Source of the DNA: DATDGX01 sp036521875
GTDB taxonomy: Bacteria; Desulfobacterota; Binatia; Binatales; Binataceae
DNA length: 64,000 nt
NCBI GenBank assembly: GCA_036521875.1
Contig: DATDGX010000019.1
Span: 12,365 to 76,364 of the forward strand
Reading direction: 5' to 3'
Shown: one piece after another, positions 1-8,018 of the stretch
Layout: every line of letters begins with the position of its first letter
Position numbering within the stretch: the first letter of the stretch is position 1
Notes under the pieces: model-generated
What the model was told of the DNA's origin: nothing
What the model saw: the letters and a program-made list of their open reading frames with translations, nothing else
Databases searched by the model: none
Made by a program: the position numbers and the translations under genes

Positions 1-1519
1 ACAGGTAGCTAGCCGCCGCGGTTCCGACCTGCCCCGCACCGACCACCACCACGCGCCTGCCGGGCGCCGCGAGATGGTTGATCCCATGGCGCAGCGTCTG
101 AAACGAGAGACGCGTCACCAGCAGGAGGTTGAACAGGATGATCATAAAGAGAACCAGAACCGATCCCGACAGACCAATCGGCACGATCAGCGAGCCCGCA
201 GCCACGAACACTCCCGCCAGCACGGCGCCGCTGGCGAAGCGAATCCCGTCCGAGAGCCCGGTGTAGCGCCAGATGCCGCGATAAATTCCCACCAGCAGGA
301 ATGCGGCGTAGGTCAGGAGGATGACCCATGGCAGGCTTCTCACCATTACTTCCGCCAGACCGTCGTCGATGGTGAACTCGAGGCGGAGCATGAACGCGCC
401 AAAGTATGCCGCGCTGATCAGCGCCAGATCGACTACCGCTTCGGCAATTCTCCGCTTGTAGCCGAGGTTCAAAATGAAGCGCGCCAATCCAATCGATTCT
501 CCGTACGCGAGACCCGGCGCGGTCGAGTCAAAGGTCAAGTCCATCATGAAGAGCGCGATCACCGCTGCCGCGAGCGCTATCAGCGGGAGCGCCATCAGCA
601 CGTAGCGGTGCGGCAGCAGGCTCATCGCGATGGCGCACGCGGCGCTCAGCGACGCGACGCTCCAGCATACGAAGGCGCTGGTCCGCTCTGAGAGCCCGAG
701 CGAGAGCAGGCGATGATGTGAATGGTCAAGGCCGTGGCGCGAAATAGAATTGCCGGTCGCAAGCCGCGTCACCGTTACGATAGCGGTGTCCAGCAACGGC
801 ACCAGCATCACCAGCACCGGAAACACGTACTTTGTGAGCCGCGAGTTCGAGGCCAGTCCGGCTCCCTGGAGGGCGAATACTCCGAGCAACAGCCCGATAG
901 GAAGCGCGCCCGCGTCGCCCATGAAGATCGACGCCGGGTAGTAGTTGTAAGCGAGAAATCCCGCCAGCGCCCCGCCCACCGCGAGTCCGCCCGCGGCCAG
1001 CGCGGCATTGGAATGAAGCGCGCCGGTTACGCCGAGCGCGAGCGCGGCGATAATTCCGATTCCCGCCGCCAGGCCGTCGAGTCCGTCGATCAGGTTGAAC
1101 GCGTTGGTGGTCGCGAGCAGCCAGATGATCTCGAGCGTCGCATTAACCGGCGCCCACGGGGTCAGCGGCAATTGCGGCAACGTCAGCACCAGGAACAGCG
1201 CCACCACGACCTGCGCCGCGAGCTTCTGGAGCGGCCGCAATACGATCGCGTCATCGAGAGCGCCGACCGCCCACAGGGTTGCCGCGCCAAGCAGCTCCCA
1301 TCCGCTAAGCAGGCCGAAGACGGCGAGCGCGGCCAGCACCGCGGCGACGATCGCCGCGCCGCCGAAAACCGGGACCTGCGCCGCGGGCACCGGGTGATGG
1401 CTCCGCTCCGCCGTCACGCCCAAACGCGTTCCGATCGATCCGGCCAGCGGGACAATCGCCGCGCAGACCGCGAATGCGACGAGTGGCACGCCCAATAAAA
1501 CCGCTACCGATTCAGTCAT
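1..1519 (-). CDS. WecA/MraY-like sugar-1-phosphate transferase fused to a CapD-like N-terminal region (3' end beyond window)
   Basis: The frame is open from an ATG at 1519 to the left edge, about 506 codons seen. Residues 1 to about 330 form a multi-pass polyprenyl-phosphate sugar-1-phosphate transferase: MGDAGA near residue 200 and the HSHHR motif near 262 are hallmarks of the WecA/TagO/MraY superfamily, which starts lipid-linked glycan synthesis at the inner membrane. From about residue 350 the same frame continues into a second membrane part (GYKRR, then LRLEF) and reaches a Rossmann loop GAGQVG near 493, as in CapD/WbpM-type nucleotide-sugar dehydratases. I checked the codon phase in both halves and it is the same, so this is one fused reading frame. 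It is the most distal gene of the exopolysaccharide locus. The catalytic dehydratase part, if present, lies outside the window. Confidence 0.85.
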   Translation of the reverse strand, partial: MTESVAVLLGVPLVAFAVCAAIVPLAGSIGTRLGVTAERSHHPVPAAQVPVFGGAAIVAAVLAALAVFGLLSGWELLGAATLWAVGALDDAIVLRPLQKLAAQVVVALFLVLTLPQLPLTPWAPVNATLEIIWLLATTNAFNLIDGLDGLAAGIGIIAALALGVTGALHSNAALAAGGLAVGGALAGFLAYNYYPASIFMGDAGALPIGLLLGVFALQGAGLASNSRLTKYVFPVLVMLVPLLDTAIVTVTRLATGNSISRHGLDHSHHRLLSLGLSERTSAFVCWSVASLSAACAIAMSLLPHRYVLMALPLIALAAAVIALFMMDLTFDSTAPGLAYGESIGLARFILNLGYKRRIAEAVVDLALISAAYFGAFMLRLEFTIDDGLAEVMVRSLPWVILLTYAAFLLVGIYRGIWRYTGLSDGIRFASGAVLAGVFVAAGSLIVPIGLSGSVLVLFMIILFNLLLVTRLSFQTLRHGINHLAAPGRRVVVVGAGQVGTAAASYL

Positions 1520-1586
1520 GAAACGTTCGTACCCGGAGAAAGTCGGATTATGGATAGAGCGAAGAGCTGAAACAAATTTGCGCGCG

Positions 1587-2627
1587 TCATTCCGGCGCGC
1601 GCGCGTTGCCGGAGAGCATGGAGCTGAACTGGCCCGTGACTTTGACCCGGTCGAAACTCTGTTCGGCCAGCCTGCGCGCCCGTGCGCCCATCTGCTTGAG
1701 CTTGCCGGGCTCGCTCGCGCACTCGGCGATCGTGCGAGCGAGCGCGCGCGCGTCGCCGGCGGGGATTACAAAGCCCACCGAGTTCTCGCGCGCGATGCGT
1801 GCGACTTCGGCGTCCTCTTCCATCATCGCGATGAACGGGCGGCCGGCGGCGAGAATCCCGTAGACTTTGCTCGGTACCAGACATCCGGCGGTGCCCGGTG
1901 CAAGCGGAATCAGATGCAGGTCGCCGGCGCTCAGGGATTCCGCGAGCTTCTCTACCGGCTGATAAGGCAGGAACAGCACGTTCTCGAGTCCCATCGCGCG
2001 CGCGGACTCCTCGAGTCTCTGCTTGCGCGCACCCTCACCAATCAGCACGAACACGATGCGCGGATCGTTTTTCAAATGCTGCGCCGCTTCGAGCACGATC
2101 TCGAGCTGCTGCGTGAGTCCCAGGTTGCCTGAGTACATGACGACGAAGCGATCGCCGAAGCGGCTACGGAACGGATTGCTCTCCAGCGGAGTGACGCGGC
2201 TGCAGTCGACCCAGTCGGGTATCACCACGACTTTCTCCGCGGGCACGCCCTTGGCGATGATGCGGCGGGCCATGTCGTGGCCGAGGGTCACGATAGTATC
2301 GGCGCGTGCGTAGGCGAAACGGTTGGCGCGCCTCAGGACCGCCAGCAAAAAGCGATTCCTGACGCCGCCGGTGGCGACTGCGATATCCGGATACAGATCG
2401 CGAACATTGTAGACCAGCCGGCATCGCCAGCGCCGCTTGAGCAACGCCGCCAGCGCGCCGAGCAGAGGCGGATCGGTCTCCGCGATGATGACGTCGGGGC
2501 GTTCGAGCCGCACCGTCGCCAGCGACGCGAGCATATAGTAGGTGCCGAGATTGAGCAGCCGCGCGATGAGCGGCGTCTTGGGAAACCTGGTCCCCCAGGT
2601 GCGGATGATCTCGACGTTGCCGCGCAC
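1587..2627 (-). CDS. Glycosyltransferase family 4 (WcaI/WbuB-like), start uncertain
   Basis: The C-terminal half has the GT-B nucleotide-sugar domain: YSGNLGLTQQLEIVLEA, an LIGEG turn, and PSKVYGILAAGRPFIA followed by the acidic EEDAE stretch, all typical of WbuB/WcaI-like GT4 enzymes that build exopolysaccharide repeat units in the cytoplasm. The first ordinary start is GTG at 2627, but clear family N-terminus (KLLFLNRSFWPDHEATGQF) is encoded upstream in the same frame to about 2790. No ATG, GTG or TTG exists there. An ACG at 2790-2792 sits where ATG is expected, with GGAG 8 bases upstream. The real protein probably begins near 2792 (about 401 residues), using a rare start or reflecting a base error. 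It lies between the epimerase and the WecA-like gene. Confidence 0.8.
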   Translation of the reverse strand: MRGNVEIIRTWGTRFPKTPLIARLLNLGTYYMLASLATVRLERPDVIIAETDPPLLGALAALLKRRWRCRLVYNVRDLYPDIAVATGGVRNRFLLAVLRRANRFAYARADTIVTLGHDMARRIIAKGVPAEKVVVIPDWVDCSRVTPLESNPFRSRFGDRFVVMYSGNLGLTQQLEIVLEAAQHLKNDPRIVFVLIGEGARKQRLEESARAMGLENVLFLPYQPVEKLAESLSAGDLHLIPLAPGTAGCLVPSKVYGILAAGRPFIAMMEEDAEVARIARENSVGFVIPAGDARALARTIAECASEPGKLKQMGARARRLAEQSFDRVKVTGQFSSMLSGNARAPE

Positions 2628-2840
2628 CTCGTGCGTGAAGAGACGGCGCAGCGGCGCGCTGCCGTTTCGCGAAGGACCGGCAATGAATACTATCTGGTTG
2701 TCCGCCGACAGGTCGTCGCAGAGCTCGGTCAGGAACTGGCCGGTCGCCTCGTGATCAGGCCAGAACGAGCGATTCAGGAAAAGAAGTTTCGTGGCTCGTG
2801 CTCCAGTCTCAAATCGGGGCGGAAAACGCCTGGCGCATCG

Positions 2841-3839
2841 CTATACCGAGGCGGCGGCGCGTTGCGGCAGCCCCTTCTCGCGCATCATCAGCTCAATCCA
2901 GGCGTAGGTTTTGCCCAGTCCTTCCTCGAGCGAGATCGTGGGAGACCATCCGAGCAGTGCGCGCAGACGGGTGTTGTCGGAATTTCGCCCGCGCACACCC
3001 TGCGGCCCTGCGACGTGATTTTTTTTGATTTGGATTTGTGCAATTCCGGCGACGATGTCGGCGAGCTCGTTGATGGTGACCACGCGATCCTGCCCGATAT
3101 TGAGCGGCTCGTGATGCTTCGATCTCATCAATCTGAACATCCCGTCGAGGCAGTCGTCGATATAGCAGAACGAGCGGGTTTGCTCGCCGTCGCCCCAGAT
3201 TTCGATTTCGTGATTTCCGCTGAGCTTCGCGTGGGCGATTTTACGGCAGAGCGCGGCCGGCGCTTTTTCGCGTCCCCCCTCAAAGGTGCCATAGGGGCCG
3301 AAGATATTGTGGAAGCGCGCGATGCGGGTTTCGATTCCGTAATCCTCGCGATAATGCACGCACAGCCGTTCGGTCAGCAGCTTCTCCCATCCATAGGCGT
3401 CCTGCGGCTGCGCGGGATACGCGTCTTCCTCCTTGAGCGGAGTCACCTCAGTCTCAGTCTGCCGATACTCGGGATAGACACACGCGGACGAGCTGTACAG
3501 GTAGCGCTTGACCCGGTTGAGCCGGGCTGCCTCGAGAGTCTGAAAATTTATCATCGCGTTGGAGTACAAAATCTGCGCGTGATTCGCGGAAATATATCCC
3601 ATGCCTCCCATGTCAGCGGCCAGCGCGTATACTTCGTCGACCCCATGCGTGGCAGCTTTGCAATCATCAAGGCGGCGCAGGTCGAGCAACTTGAACTCGT
3701 CAGCCGAAGTGGGTCTGAACTCCGGGTACTTCAGATCCACGCCGCGGACCCAGAAGCCCAGCTTCTTGAGATAGTTGACCAGGTGACTTCCGATGAAGCC
3801 GCCCGCGCCGGTGACTAAAATTTTTGTCTTATGCGCCAT
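2841..3839 (-). CDS. GDP-mannose 3,5-epimerase-like NAD-dependent epimerase
   Basis: This 332-residue extended short-chain dehydrogenase closely follows plant GDP-mannose 3,5-epimerase along its whole length. Visible are the NAD loop GAGGFIG (residues 11-17), ADMGGMGYI (75-83), the SSACVYPE catalytic segment with Cys120, YxxxK (Tyr149, Lys153), RFHNIFGPYGTFEGG, REKAPAALCRK, and GVRGRNSDNT near the C-terminus. Family knowledge: GME converts GDP-D-mannose to GDP-L-galactose or GDP-L-gulose; bacterial homologues occur in polysaccharide loci. Here it lies 21 bases after the carbamoyltransferase gene in the same direction, so the likely role is supplying an unusual L-sugar for the exopolysaccharide. 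Exact product specificity cannot be read from sequence. Confidence 0.88.
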   Translation of the reverse strand: MAHKTKILVTGAGGFIGSHLVNYLKKLGFWVRGVDLKYPEFRPTSADEFKLLDLRRLDDCKAATHGVDEVYALAADMGGMGYISANHAQILYSNAMINFQTLEAARLNRVKRYLYSSSACVYPEYRQTETEVTPLKEEDAYPAQPQDAYGWEKLLTERLCVHYREDYGIETRIARFHNIFGPYGTFEGGREKAPAALCRKIAHAKLSGNHEIEIWGDGEQTRSFCYIDDCLDGMFRLMRSKHHEPLNIGQDRVVTINELADIVAGIAQIQIKKNHVAGPQGVRGRNSDNTRLRALLGWSPTISLEEGLGKTYAWIELMMREKGLPQRAAASV

Positions 3840-3860
3840 TACGTCGGCCCGCCGCGATAA

Positions 3861-5609
3861 TCAGGTTTCGCCTGTCCGGCGCACCATGAATCTACCCATC
3901 ACTAACACGTCCATCCTGCTCCGCAAAAAGCAGTCGAGCGCCTCCTCCGGCTTGCAAACCACCGGTTCGTTTTCGTTGAACGAAGTATTCAGCAAAACCG
4001 GCACTCCCGTCTGCCGGCCGAACTCGCGTATCAGCTTGTAGTAGAGCGGGTTCTGCGAAGCATTCACCGTCTGCAAACGCCCTGAGCCGTCGACGTGCGT
4101 GGTCGCGGGAATTATGCCGCGCTTCTCGGGACGCACCTGGTACGCCATCAGCATGAAAGGCGATGGATATGACTGCGTGAAGTACTCGGCGGCGGCTTCC
4201 TCCAGGATGGAAGGCGCGAAGGGCCGGAACGTCTCGCGGCGCTTGATCTTGCTATTGAGAATGTCGCGCATCTCCGGACGGCGCGGATCGGCGAGGATGC
4301 TGCGATTGCCCAGTGCGCGCGGTCCCCACTCCATGCGCCCGTGGAACCATCCGACTACGCGGCCCTCGGCGATCTCGGCCGCCGTAATCCGGCACAGTTC
4401 GTCCTCGTCGGCGATCTGACTAACCTCGCAGCGGAGTTTGGCCAGCTCCGCGCTGCGCGCGCTCAATGCCGCGGCCAGCTCCTGTTCGCCATACTCCGGT
4501 CCCCAGTACGCGTGCTCCATGACGAAATCGCGGCGTCCGCCGCCGGCATGCCATTGATACATCGCCGCACCAATAGCCAGTCCGGCGTCGCCCGCCGCCG
4601 ACTGTATATACACATCTTCGAATCCCGTCTGCTCCAGGATTTTTCCGTTCGCCACGCAATTGAACGCGACTCCGCCCGCCATGCACAGCTTCTTGAGGCC
4701 GGTCGCGCGCTGCAGCGTCCGCAGCCGGTCCAGCAATACCTCCTCGAGGCGCCGCTGCATCGAGCACGCGATACTCGCGTGCCGTCTGTCGACCGGCTGA
4801 GCAGGGTCGCGCGAGGGACCCAGGCGTTCAACCAGATAGTCTGAGTAGAGACGTCCGATCCACGGTTCACCGGCGCCCCACGTCATCTCCGAGCCGGAAC
4901 GCTGATGGACGAAGTAGTCAGGCACCAACTGGAAATCCATCCGGCCGCCATTGGGCGCGAGCACCATCCGGCGAAATTCCTCGAGCTGCTCCGGCTCTCC
5001 ATACGACGCCAGTCCCATCACCTTGTATTCGTCGCCGTACTTGAGAAAGCCGAGATACTGAGTGACCGCGGTATAGTAAATTCCGAGCGAATGCGGAAAC
5101 GCGACTGCGCCCATCGGCTCAATTCGGCTTCCACGGCCAACGCCCCACATCGCGCTGGCGAAATCGCCAAGGCCGTCGACCGAGAACAGCGCGGCCTCAT
5201 CGAACGGCGAGACCAGGAACGCGCTGGCGAGATGCGCCCGGTGATGCTCGACCCGGCGCACCGGCGCCGTCCCTTCTTTCAATCCAAGGGCCAGCGCGGC
5301 TTCAGAACCAATCGAGGCGAATCGGCTTTGCGCAGACAGCCGATTGCGCGCCATTTTCGGCATCCGGATCGCATGCCACGCCTTGCGCGCGATTCGCGCC
5401 CACGGATCGCGAGCCACCGCCAGAATGTCGATATCGCGCGCGGCGGCGCCCACCGCGGAAAGCACGTAGCGCAGCGACTCGACCGGAAACCCGGCAGCGT
5501 GCTTAATCCGGGTGAAGCGCTCTTCTTCCGCGGCGGCGACCAGCCTGCCATCGACCACCGCGGCCGCGCTGGCATCGCCGTGGTATGCGTTTATCCCGAC
5601 AATCAGCAT
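3861..5609 (-). CDS. Carbamoyltransferase (NodU/TobZ/CmcH family)
   Basis: A 582-residue carbamoyltransferase with the full two-domain plan. The N-terminal Kae1-like domain has GINAYHGDASAA at the start, EEERFTRIKH (about 28-37), the metal-binding HHRAHLASAF and FSVDGLGDFASAMWG. The C-terminal domain has the signature WFHGRMEWGPRALGNRSI and VLLNTSFNENEPVV. Such enzymes move a carbamoyl group from carbamoyl phosphate to a hydroxyl of a sugar or other small molecule through a carbamoyl-adenylate. Within the glycosyltransferase locus the probable acceptor is a glycan or nucleotide sugar. The start codon lies in a 12-base sequence duplicated 42 bases upstream. Confidence 0.92.
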   Translation of the reverse strand: MLIVGINAYHGDASAAAVVDGRLVAAAEEERFTRIKHAAGFPVESLRYVLSAVGAAARDIDILAVARDPWARIARKAWHAIRMPKMARNRLSAQSRFASIGSEAALALGLKEGTAPVRRVEHHRAHLASAFLVSPFDEAALFSVDGLGDFASAMWGVGRGSRIEPMGAVAFPHSLGIYYTAVTQYLGFLKYGDEYKVMGLASYGEPEQLEEFRRMVLAPNGGRMDFQLVPDYFVHQRSGSEMTWGAGEPWIGRLYSDYLVERLGPSRDPAQPVDRRHASIACSMQRRLEEVLLDRLRTLQRATGLKKLCMAGGVAFNCVANGKILEQTGFEDVYIQSAAGDAGLAIGAAMYQWHAGGGRRDFVMEHAYWGPEYGEQELAAALSARSAELAKLRCEVSQIADEDELCRITAAEIAEGRVVGWFHGRMEWGPRALGNRSILADPRRPEMRDILNSKIKRRETFRPFAPSILEEAAAEYFTQSYPSPFMLMAYQVRPEKRGIIPATTHVDGSGRLQTVNASQNPLYYKLIREFGRQTGVPVLLNTSFNENEPVVCKPEEALDCFLRSRMDVLVMGRFMVRRTGET

Positions 5610-5671
5610 TAGTCAGAGTAGAGCAGTATCAGTCAGTCACTAATACAGCATTAGTCAGTCATTAGAGTTAA
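5605..5671. repeat. Duplicated start-codon element with TGACTAATG motif
   Basis: The gap between the GT4 gene and the carbamoyltransferase holds two exact copies of a 12-base sequence (5605-5616 and 5647-5658, 42 bases apart). On the minus strand each reads CTGACTAATGCT; the ATG of the first copy is the carbamoyltransferase start. ACTAAT and ATTAGT in this gap also form a short inverted repeat (5639-5655). The same TGACTAATG string recurs at 45.58 kb and 48.79 kb. Confidence 0.7.
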
Positions 5672-5676
5672 TCTAG

Positions 5677-6921
5677 CTAGTTCATCGCCGCCGCAATACT
5701 CAATCGGTGGCCGGCCGTGATCAGTCGCTGATAGCAATCAAGCATCCTCGATGCGCATCGTTCCCATGAGAACTCCCGAATCATCCAGTCGCGCCCTTTG
5801 GCGCCCATCTCCCCAAGCGGCATCGCGCCGATCCTGGCAATCGCCTCCGCAAGACTCGCGGAACTGTTGTCGACCCACAGTCCGCAGCCGACCCGCTCGA
5901 CATCGCTCCACGGAGTCCCCTGACTTGCGATGACTGCCGCGCCGTGCGCGAGCGCTTCGGCGACGACAATCGCGAAGTTCTCGGTATAGGATGGAACGAC
6001 GGCGACATCAATGCTCTCGAAGAAGTGCGTCTTGGCCGCGCCGCGAAGGTCGCCGGCCATCGTCACGCGCGAGCCGAGGCCGAGGCTCCGAATCATCGCG
6101 CTCAGCTTCTCGACGTAGGCTGGCTCGCCGGATCCCGCAATCACGAGCGAGAATTCCACCTCGTGTCCATCTCCTAACTGCTTGCAGGCGGCGAGCAGAT
6201 TCTCGATGCCCTTTTTGGGGTCGAGGCGGCCGATGAATCCGAGGCGCAAGAGTCCGCCGCGCGCGCTGCGAGTGAGCGTGGCGGGAATGGCGACCCCGTT
6301 GGGAATGACTTCGATCGGCGCGCGCGGAAACCGTTTCGCGCTCTCGGCCGCTTCCTCCCGCGAGGTCGCGTGCAGGATCATTCGGCGCGGCGCGGCTGCC
6401 GCGCAGACCGTGTCCCAAATCGCTTTCGATACCACCCGCCGCGACCCTTCCCATCGTTGCAGCCCGCCGTGCGGAGTCCACAGCAGCGGTTTGCCCGCGA
6501 TTCGGGCGGCCAACATCGTCGGGATGGTTGGAAACGAATACGCGGCGTGCAGATGGACGGCGTCAGCCCACCTTATGTGCGGCAACAGGCAGCGCACCAT
6601 TTCGATCGAGACCGAGTTGCGCATCAGCCGCCGGCAATAACGAACGCTCAGGTTGCCGTGCTGGTACGCTTCCAGCCGGTTGGATTCGAGCGACGCTCCT
6701 GGGCCATCCGCGTCGGTGGTCAGAACGCTGACTTCCGCACCGGCGCGCGTGACATGGCGCGCGAATTGATAGACCGCCTCCACCAGGCCTCCGTATTGCC
6801 ACGCGGGCGCGAAGTGCGGGCTTACGTACAGGATTTTCGGCGCGCGCCGGGCGTCAGCGCGCTTGAATGCGGCCCCGCCTTCCGCGTCGAGCGTGCCCAG
6901 CACATTCGGATTGGCTCCCAT
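5677..6921 (-). CDS. Glycosyltransferase family 4
   Basis: A 414-residue GT-B fold enzyme. The N-terminal acceptor domain begins after about 28 residues (ILYVSPHFAPAWQYGG) and contains LWTPHGGLQRW. The donor domain shows GFIGRLDPKKGIENLL and the E-x7-E region PSYTENFAIVVAEALAHG, as in GT4 retaining transferases. It presumably adds one sugar to the lipid-linked repeat unit on the inner face of the membrane. It is followed by the repeat-bearing gap before the carbamoyltransferase and preceded 20 bases upstream by the CgeB-like gene. Donor and acceptor cannot be predicted. Confidence 0.88.
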   Translation of the reverse strand: MGANPNVLGTLDAEGGAAFKRADARRAPKILYVSPHFAPAWQYGGLVEAVYQFARHVTRAGAEVSVLTTDADGPGASLESNRLEAYQHGNLSVRYCRRLMRNSVSIEMVRCLLPHIRWADAVHLHAAYSFPTIPTMLAARIAGKPLLWTPHGGLQRWEGSRRVVSKAIWDTVCAAAAPRRMILHATSREEAAESAKRFPRAPIEVIPNGVAIPATLTRSARGGLLRLGFIGRLDPKKGIENLLAACKQLGDGHEVEFSLVIAGSGEPAYVEKLSAMIRSLGLGSRVTMAGDLRGAAKTHFFESIDVAVVPSYTENFAIVVAEALAHGAAVIASQGTPWSDVERVGCGLWVDNSSASLAEAIARIGAMPLGEMGAKGRDWMIREFSWERCASRMLDCYQRLITAGHRLSIAAAMN

Positions 6922-6941
6922 GAGGTTGTCGCGACTTGGTA

Positions 6942-8018
6942 CTAACCGGCGGACTGGCGCGCTTCTGATGCGAGTGCGCGCGAACTGAGTAGCGGCTCGG
7001 CGGCAGCGAGAATCTCTGCGAGCCGATCCGCGTAGCTATGCTTTTCGGAGGTGACCTTGCGGCGCGCGGCTGCCGCGATTTGTTCACGCTCGTCGCTCGC
7101 GAGATAGCGGCGAACCTGCGCGACGAATTGTTCGGGTGAATCGAAAAACGCCGCTTCGCGATCTTCCTCGAACAGCGCCGCGTGCTCGGGCGTGCGTTCG
7201 GTGAGAATAAAGCCGCCGCAGGCCGGAATTTCGAACGTGCGCATCACGTGATCGTCGCGATTCGCGCGGCGCACGAGGTTAGCCGCAATCTTCGCCCCGC
7301 CAATAGCAAGACGGAAATCGCGGCCATTTGCGAATCCGCGCCAGTACCGACGCAGCGCCGGAAAACGATCCCAATAACCGCCAAACAGATTCAAGCGAAG
7401 AGCCGGAAGCTCGCGTGTAAGGAGCTCGAAATACGGCGCGCGCTCGGAATCGCATCCGCCGACGAATACCACGTCGCAAATATACTTTGCTTTTTCAGCT
7501 TCCGTAGCGGGCAACTCTGGATAATGGAGTCCGGGCTTGTATCCGAAGCGGACGTACGCGGTATTTCGGCAACCGGCGCGCCGCACCTCGTCGATAATCG
7601 CGCGTTTGGTACATACGTAGAGATCGTAGATGGGAATTGAATCCACCAGGTCGCGGCTGCTGTCAGCAGGATTGAACGGATCATCAGTGGCCCAATTGAC
7701 CAGTACAGCTCCGGTTTGCTGCTTTATTGTTTTCAGCGTCGCCGGCGCGAACCACGCGCCCTTGCCTATCAGTATCAAGTCGGGCTCGAAGCTGGTCGCT
7801 TCATCAAGGAACGCGCGATTAAGGTTTCGATAGCCACGGGGACGGCCTACCACGCGCGCGGCGACCCGCTCCGCAATCGAGCGCACATGATTCACGAAAC
7901 GGGCATCGTCGAAGAAGCGATAGCTGCACAGCCCGGCCGCGGCGCGTGCGTCCAGTGCCTCCAGAAAGTGGGCGCTCGACGGATAAAACGCCATCGTTTC
8001 AGAGTACAGGATTCGCAT
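6942..8018 (-). CDS. CgeB-like glycosyltransferase
   Basis: Coding frame of about 358 residues starting MRILYSETMAFYP. An upstream in-frame start at 8225 would add 69 residues overlapping the previous gene that look non-native; ATG 8018 is preceded by GGAG at good spacing and overlaps the preceding stop by 20 bases, so I prefer it. The protein has DLILIGKGAWF, a DDPFNP segment, and a C-terminal FEIPACGGFILTERTPEHA with DSPEQFVAQVRRYL. These are features of the CgeB/spore-maturation glycosyltransferase group (GT-B fold, Glycos_transf_1_2). Likely a glycan-building transferase of the locus; donor unknown. Confidence 0.8.
   Translation of the reverse strand: MRILYSETMAFYPSSAHFLEALDARAAAGLCSYRFFDDARFVNHVRSIAERVAARVVGRPRGYRNLNRAFLDEATSFEPDLILIGKGAWFAPATLKTIKQQTGAVLVNWATDDPFNPADSSRDLVDSIPIYDLYVCTKRAIIDEVRRAGCRNTAYVRFGYKPGLHYPELPATEAEKAKYICDVVFVGGCDSERAPYFELLTRELPALRLNLFGGYWDRFPALRRYWRGFANGRDFRLAIGGAKIAANLVRRANRDDHVMRTFEIPACGGFILTERTPEHAALFEEDREAAFFDSPEQFVAQVRRYLASDEREQIAAAARRKVTSEKHSYADRLAEILAAAEPLLSSRALASEARQSAG

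Noticed and set aside
74..1498. Long plus-strand open frames at the left edge
   Set aside because: They are antisense to the WecA-like gene, are Arg/His/Gln rich and show no family pattern; they reflect the high GC content.
2277..3818. Plus-strand frame of 513 codons
   Set aside because: Antisense to the GT4 and GDP-mannose epimerase genes, which have clear motifs; composition is that of a shadow frame.
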